Below, piece by piece: positions 59,730 through 64,000 of a DNA stretch of 64,000 nt (within the stretch, counting starts at the first letter, position 1; each line of letters opens with the position of its first letter). The DNA comes from an uncultured Sphingobacteriaceae bacterium (GTDB lineage Bacteria > Bacteroidota > Bacteroidia > Sphingobacteriales > Sphingobacteriaceae): contig CAMLLO010000002.1 in the NCBI GenBank assembly GCA_946480915.1, forward strand, positions 124,001 through 188,000, in the 5' to 3' direction. The notes beneath the pieces are model-generated. The model was given only the letters and a program-made list of their open reading frames with translations, made no database searches and was not told the DNA's origin. Both the position numbers and the translations under genes were made by a program.

Positions 59730-61918
59730 TAGTTTCCTAATTCGGATAAAAATTTAATACGCATTAGCTGGAGTTCTTCTCGGGTATAATCATCGCTTCC
59801 CAATTCTTTTAAAGCTTCATCAATAGAATCCACTTCTGCACTTCTGAAATAATCAAAAACTTCATCCTGACGGTCTTCATCAATCATTTCATCGATATAA
59901 TAATTCAAATTCAGCTTAGTACCTGAACTAACAATAGTTTCAACTTCTCTTAGAATATCTTCATATGAAATCCCTTTGGAAGAAGCAATATCGTCAAGAG
60001 CCAGTTGCTTGTCTATATTCTGAATAATAGACACCTTTAAAGCCGATTTATTCGCCGCACTTTTAATAACAAGATCCACTGGCCTGTCGATGTCATTCTC
60101 TTCTACGTATTTGCTAATCAATTCTATAAACTGAGAGCCAAATTTCATAGCTTTACCAGAACCCACGCCATGAATTTGCTTTAATTCGCCAACCGTAATC
60201 GGGTAATGAGTACACATTTCCTCCAGAGAAGGATCCTGGAAAATTACAAAAGGTGGAAGATTTTTTTGCTTAGCGATACGCTTCCGCAGATCTTTAAGCA
60301 TTTGAAGCAAAGCGGTATCCAATGTGCCTGCTCCCTGCTGGGCCCCATCTTCCTGATCATCCTCTGCGGTTTCCATCACCCGATTTAGAATAAACCTTAA
60401 TGAATGAGGATTATCGATAAATGACTTTCCCGATTTAGTTAAATGAAGCAGGCCGTAATTATCAATATCCTTCGAAAGATAATTATTTAAAAGAGCTTGC
60501 CTCAGCAATGACTTCCAGTATATTAAACCGTCTTCCTTTCCGCTTCCGAAATAAGATAATTTATGATGGTCGTAAGCAGTTATTTGCGAAGTCTCGACTC
60601 CCATCATAATGTTAATGATATGATGATCGTCGAATTTTTCTCCGAGTTCCAAAACAGCTTTCAGCGTTTTCTTCAGGTTATCAGAAGCGTCAAAATGAGT
60701 TTTTGGTGCCCGACAACAATCGCACATATTGTTACACCCTGCTTCATTAAAATTTTCGCCAAAATAGTGCAGAATTTGTTTTCTTCTGCACACAGAAGAT
60801 TCTGCGTAATCAATAACTTCTTTTAATATCTGTGTCCCGATTTCACGTTCAGAAACCGGCTTATCTTTCATGAATTTAGCAAGCTTGTCAATGTCTTTTT
60901 CCGCATAAAATGCTATACACTGACCTTCTCCGCCGTCTCTTCCGGCCCGACCAGTCTCCTGGTAATAACCTTCCATAGACTTCGGAATATCATGATGGAT
61001 CACATAACGAACATCGGGTTTATCTATCCCCATCCCGAAAGCAATGGTAGCAACAATAACCTCAACATCCTCCATCAAAAACTTATCCTGCGTATCAGCT
61101 CTCGTTTTGGGATCTAATCCCGCGTGATAAGGGAGAGCCTTTATTCCATTTAAATTCAACGCTTCGGCTACTTCCTCAACCTTTTTACGACTCAGGCAAT
61201 AAATAATCCCGGTTTTTCCCTGATGTCCTTTAATGAAGCGGATTATTTCTTTCATCACGTTTCGTTTTGGCCGAACCTCATAATATAGATTGGGCCTGTT
61301 GAAAGATGATTTGAATAGAGTTGAATCTGTCATCTGCAGGTTTTTGATAATATCCTGCTGAACTTTAGGTGTTGCTGTGGCTGTTAGAGCGATAATGGGT
61401 ATATTCTCGCCAAGAGAAGTAATTACTTGTCTGATCTTTCTGTATTCAGGGCGGAAATCATGTCCCCATTCAGAGATACAATGCGCTTCGTCAACTGCAA
61501 CGAAGGATATAGTGATTAAGTTAAGGAATTCTATATTTTCAGCTTTCGCAAGCGATTCAGGAGCTACATATAATAACTTTGTTTCGCCACTTAAAACATC
61601 TTGCTTAACTTTGGTTATTTCAGCTTTATTTAATGAAGAATTTAGAAAGTGTGCAATACTTTCTGTACCGCCAAAAGCTCTTAACTGATCCACCTGATTT
61701 TTCATCAGGGCAATAAGAGGTGATATTACAATTGCTGTACCTTCGGTCATTAATGCCGGCAACTGGTAACATATTGATTTACCGCCACCTGTAGGCATTA
61801 TTACGAATGTATCTCTCTTTTGAAGAACGTTAGTTATTATAGCCTCCTGCTCACCTTTGAAGTTATCAAACCCAAAAAAATTCTGTAAATTATCAAATAA
61901 TGATTTCTTTATCTCCAT
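59729..61918 (-). CDS. recQ: ATP-dependent DNA helicase RecQ
   Basis: This 729-residue superfamily-2 helicase has Walker A MPTGGGKSICYQLP, DEAH-type VDEAHCISEWGHDFRP, motif VI HHDIPKSMEGYYQETGRAGRDG, and the RQC zinc-binding cysteines (CRRKQILHYF ... CNNMCDCC). An HRDC domain follows at about 515-595 (AKQKNLPPFVIF, HGVGSGKAMKFG), and a C-terminal extension beyond the usual 610 residues. It unwinds recombination and replication intermediates. It is upstream of kdsA in the same transcript. Confidence 0.96.
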   Translation of the reverse strand: MEIKKSLFDNLQNFFGFDNFKGEQEAIITNVLQKRDTFVIMPTGGGKSICYQLPALMTEGTAIVISPLIALMKNQVDQLRAFGGTESIAHFLNSSLNKAEITKVKQDVLSGETKLLYVAPESLAKAENIEFLNLITISFVAVDEAHCISEWGHDFRPEYRKIRQVITSLGENIPIIALTATATPKVQQDIIKNLQMTDSTLFKSSFNRPNLYYEVRPKRNVMKEIIRFIKGHQGKTGIIYCLSRKKVEEVAEALNLNGIKALPYHAGLDPKTRADTQDKFLMEDVEVIVATIAFGMGIDKPDVRYVIHHDIPKSMEGYYQETGRAGRDGGEGQCIAFYAEKDIDKLAKFMKDKPVSEREIGTQILKEVIDYAESSVCRRKQILHYFGENFNEAGCNNMCDCCRAPKTHFDASDNLKKTLKAVLELGEKFDDHHIINIMMGVETSQITAYDHHKLSYFGSGKEDGLIYWKSLLRQALLNNYLSKDIDNYGLLHLTKSGKSFIDNPHSLRFILNRVMETAEDDQEDGAQQGAGTLDTALLQMLKDLRKRIAKQKNLPPFVIFQDPSLEEMCTHYPITVGELKQIHGVGSGKAMKFGSQFIELISKYVEENDIDRPVDLVIKSAANKSALKVSIIQNIDKQLALDDIASSKGISYEDILREVETIVSSGTKLNLNYYIDEMIDEDRQDEVFDYFRSAEVDSIDEALKELGSDDYTREELQLMRIKFLSELGN

Positions 61919-61970
61919 GTCCTCCCGGAATTAAAATTAGAAAGTCTAATTTTAAACATCAAAATAACAT

Positions 61971-61978
61971 ATTTTTGC
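61971..61978 (+). promoter_or_regulatory. -7 promoter element (TATTTTTG) for kdsD
   Basis: A perfect TAnnTTTG octamer lies 34 nt before the kdsD TTG start, in the divergent region with recQ. No clear -33 element was seen. Confidence 0.45.
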
Positions 61979-62012
61979 CGTGAAATAGTATTTTAAATTA
62001 AAAAACTTCTGT

Positions 62013-62978
62013 TTGAAGACAAACATCGAAATTTTAAATATCGCCCGAAATACACTTCAAACGGAAGTAGAGGGATTATCCGGGTTGATTCAAAGATTAA
62101 ATAATGACTTTCCAGTGATAATTGAACGTATCCTTGGCATCAAGGGGCGGGTTATTATCTCTGGAGTAGGCAAAAGCGCCATAATAGCACAAAAGATTGT
62201 GGCGACATTTAATTCGACAGGCACCCCATCCATTTTTATGCATGCTGCTGATGCAATACATGGAGATTTAGGCATTATTCAAACCGATGATATTGTAATT
62301 TGCATCTCAAAAAGCGGAAACACATCAGAAATTAAAGTACTTGTCCCATTTCTAAAACAAGCAGGAAACATTCTTATCGGAATGGTGGGCGATATAAATT
62401 CATATTTAGCTCAACAGGCTGATTTTGTTTTAGATACCACCATTGAAAAAGAAGCTTGCCCGCACAATCTGGCTCCAACGACGAGCACGACAGCCCAACT
62501 GGCGATGGGAGACGCTCTTGCGGTTAGTTTACTTGAGTGCAGAGAATTTAGCAGTAAAGATTTTGCCAAATACCATCCAGGTGGTTCGCTAGGCAAACGT
62601 TTATATTTAAAAGTTAAAGACCTTTATACACACAACAATAAGCCGGAAGTTGGCATTGATTCTTCAATTAAGGAAGTAATTGTCGAGATTACGAAAAACC
62701 GATTAGGGGCTGTAACAGTTGTGAAGAATAACACCATTGCAGGAATAATAACAGATGGAGATATTAGACGAATGATGGAAAAACATAACTCTTTTGAGCA
62801 ATTAACTGCAAAAGACATTATGGGAAGATCTCCAAGACAGATTGAGAGCGACGAGCTAGCGATAAACGCATTAGAGATAATGAGAAGTAACAATATCACA
62901 CAACTAGTAGTTTCAGATAGTGGAGTTTATAAAGGAATTATACATTTGCACGACTTATTAAAAGAAGGAATTTTATAA
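62013..62978 (+). CDS. kdsD: Arabinose-5-phosphate isomerase (KdsD/KpsF/GutQ family)
   Basis: This 321-residue protein has an N-terminal SIS domain (GRVIISGVGKSAIIAQKIVATFNS split here: VIISGVGKSAIIAQK, FMHAADAIHGDLG, ISKSGNTSEI) and C-terminal paired CBS domains (ITKNRLGAVTVVKN, AGIITDGDIRRMM, ITQLVVSDSG). It converts ribulose-5-phosphate to arabinose-5-phosphate for Kdo synthesis. The start is a TTG; the following residues align with the usual family beginning. The mannose-1-phosphate guanylyltransferase gene starts 3 nt after its stop. Confidence 0.93.
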   Translation: MKTNIEILNIARNTLQTEVEGLSGLIQRLNNDFPVIIERILGIKGRVIISGVGKSAIIAQKIVATFNSTGTPSIFMHAADAIHGDLGIIQTDDIVICISKSGNTSEIKVLVPFLKQAGNILIGMVGDINSYLAQQADFVLDTTIEKEACPHNLAPTTSTTAQLAMGDALAVSLLECREFSSKDFAKYHPGGSLGKRLYLKVKDLYTHNNKPEVGIDSSIKEVIVEITKNRLGAVTVVKNNTIAGIITDGDIRRMMEKHNSFEQLTAKDIMGRSPRQIESDELAINALEIMRSNNITQLVVSDSGVYKGIIHLHDLLKEGIL

Positions 62979-62981
62979 CTA

Positions 62982-64000
62982 ATGAAGAATTACTACGCAG
63001 TGATTATGGCTGGTGGCATTGGCAGCCGATTTTGGCCAATAAGCCGTTCAGCACATCCTAAGCAGTTTATAGATATACTAGGAACAGGTAAAACACTGAT
63101 ACAAACCACCTATGAGCGTTTTTTAAAAATTGTTCCGGCAGAAAATATTTTCATTGTCACCAATGAAAATTACAGACCATTGGTAGAAGAGCAATTACCA
63201 GACATACACTCAACGCAAATTCTCGGAGAGCCGGTGATGAGGAATACAGCTCCATGTATTGCTTATGCCTGTCATAAAATAAACAGGCTGAATCCTGAAG
63301 CATCGATAGTGGTGGCACCCTCTGATCACTTAATTCTAAATTCGGCAGAATTTGAAAAAAACATCACCGAATCATTGGAAGCAGCCTCAAGAAATAATTG
63401 CCTGATAACACTCGGAATTAAACCTTCACGTCCAGATACAGGTTATGGGTACATTCAATTTACAGAGGAAACTCTGGACAATGAATTTCATAAAGTTAAA
63501 ACCTTTACTGAAAAGCCTAATCTGGACCTGGCAAAAACGTTTGTTCAAAGCGGTGAGTTCTTATGGAATGCGGGTATTTTCGTTTGGTCCGCAGCATCTA
63601 TCATTAGTGCATTTGAACAATATCTACCAGAAATGAACGACATTTTCAAAGACGGTGCGAGCATTTATAACACTGAAAACGAATATTCCTTTATCCAAAA
63701 CGCTTATTATCAATGCACAAACATCTCTATTGATTACGGGATCATGGAGAAAGCCGATAATGTTTACATTTTACCCACCGATTTTGGATGGTCTGATTTA
63801 GGCACCTGGGCTTCGGTGTATGAACTTGCAGACAAAGATTATCTCGGAAACGCGGTAATCCCTTCAGATAAGGTCATTATGTACGATTCGTCAAACTGCA
63901 TGGTGAACGTACCAAAAGGCAAACTGGTAATTTTACAGGGACTGGACGATTATATTGTAGTTGAATCCAATAACACGCTTATGATTTGCCACAAAGACAA
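62982..64000 (+). CDS. manC: Mannose-1-phosphate guanylyltransferase (3' truncated by window end)
   Basis: A 339-codon open frame runs off the window. The translation begins MKNYYAVIMAGGIGSRFWP, the nucleotidyltransferase signature, and continues with SAHPKQFIDI, GEPVMRNTAPCIAYA, VVAPSDHLI, FTEKPNLD, and FGWSDLGTWASVYE. It makes GDP-mannose from GTP and mannose-1-phosphate for surface polysaccharides. It starts 3 nt after kdsD, so both are likely co-transcribed and serve envelope glycan synthesis. Any C-terminal isomerase domain would lie beyond the window, but the type seen is usually monofunctional, about 360 residues. Confidence 0.93.
   Translation, partial: MKNYYAVIMAGGIGSRFWPISRSAHPKQFIDILGTGKTLIQTTYERFLKIVPAENIFIVTNENYRPLVEEQLPDIHSTQILGEPVMRNTAPCIAYACHKINRLNPEASIVVAPSDHLILNSAEFEKNITESLEAASRNNCLITLGIKPSRPDTGYGYIQFTEETLDNEFHKVKTFTEKPNLDLAKTFVQSGEFLWNAGIFVWSAASIISAFEQYLPEMNDIFKDGASIYNTENEYSFIQNAYYQCTNISIDYGIMEKADNVYILPTDFGWSDLGTWASVYELADKDYLGNAVIPSDKVIMYDSSNCMVNVPKGKLVILQGLDDYIVVESNNTLMICHKD

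Noticed and set aside
1..64000. CRISPR arrays, tRNA/rRNA genes, insertion sequences, prophage
   Set aside because: No regularly spaced repeats, no tRNA-like cloverleaf or rRNA segments, and no transposase, integrase or phage structural proteins were seen in reading the window.

Overview
The window reads as the chromosome of a Bacteroidota bacterium, most likely of the order Sphingobacteriales (Pedobacter-like). The base composition is AT-rich. Many genes lack a Shine-Dalgarno sequence, and several have the Bacteroidota promoter signature (TTTG or TTG, about 20 nt, then TAnnTTTG). Gene families typical of this group are present: DUF4402, DUF6799, DUF6370, a TlpA/DUF4369 lipoprotein and a fold-III arginine decarboxylase. 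No rRNA, tRNA, CRISPR array, transposase or prophage was seen. The species assignment is inference.

Layout. 1-2909: end of a hybrid histidine kinase with several receiver domains, then a lone receiver, a CheR and a receiver-less CheB. 2894-5481: lysA and lysC. 5724-16278: small stress and envelope genes (DUF3606, DUF6799, Hsp20, DUF2267), a CHASE histidine kinase, a secreted Cys phosphatase, an OmpA lipoprotein, NhaD, and an HxlR/nitroreductase/YceI divergon. 16347-26793: a membrane-spanning MutS-like ATPase, ruvB, an aldo/keto reductase, a LysR regulator, a ferredoxin reductase with its [2Fe-2S] ferredoxin, and an M48 lipoprotein protease. 26818-28385: a PAS kinase and receiver pair. 29430-31381: a methionine/glutamine-type aminotransferase followed by an omega-amidase. 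31503-39170: PBP1A, a protease/propeller/barrel protein, a GIY-YIG gene divergent from a LexA-like S24 repressor, and a Spy-like protein. 39243-41893: bioF, bioD and a 3-hydroxyacyl-CoA dehydrogenase.

41898-47702 is an arginine-themed block. argS is divergent from a fused arginine deiminase/CtlX-type hydrolase, which is followed by arginine decarboxylase. 49076-54610 is the most unusual region. Three secreted DUF4402 proteins surround a PapD-like chaperone and an 870-residue usher-like outer-membrane protein, which together suggest a Bacteroidota chaperone-usher-type surface-fibre system. 54693-64000 carries housekeeping genes: an RluA-type pseudouridine synthase, a PhoB-like regulator, a TlpA-like thioredoxin with gatB, kdsA with recQ, and divergently kdsD with the start of a mannose-1-phosphate guanylyltransferase, so Kdo synthesis sits on both sides of recQ.

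Convergent gene pairs are often separated by strong hairpins. Two of these share the same AAACCTATAAGGTT stem. Functions are inferred from motifs read by eye; no database search was run.
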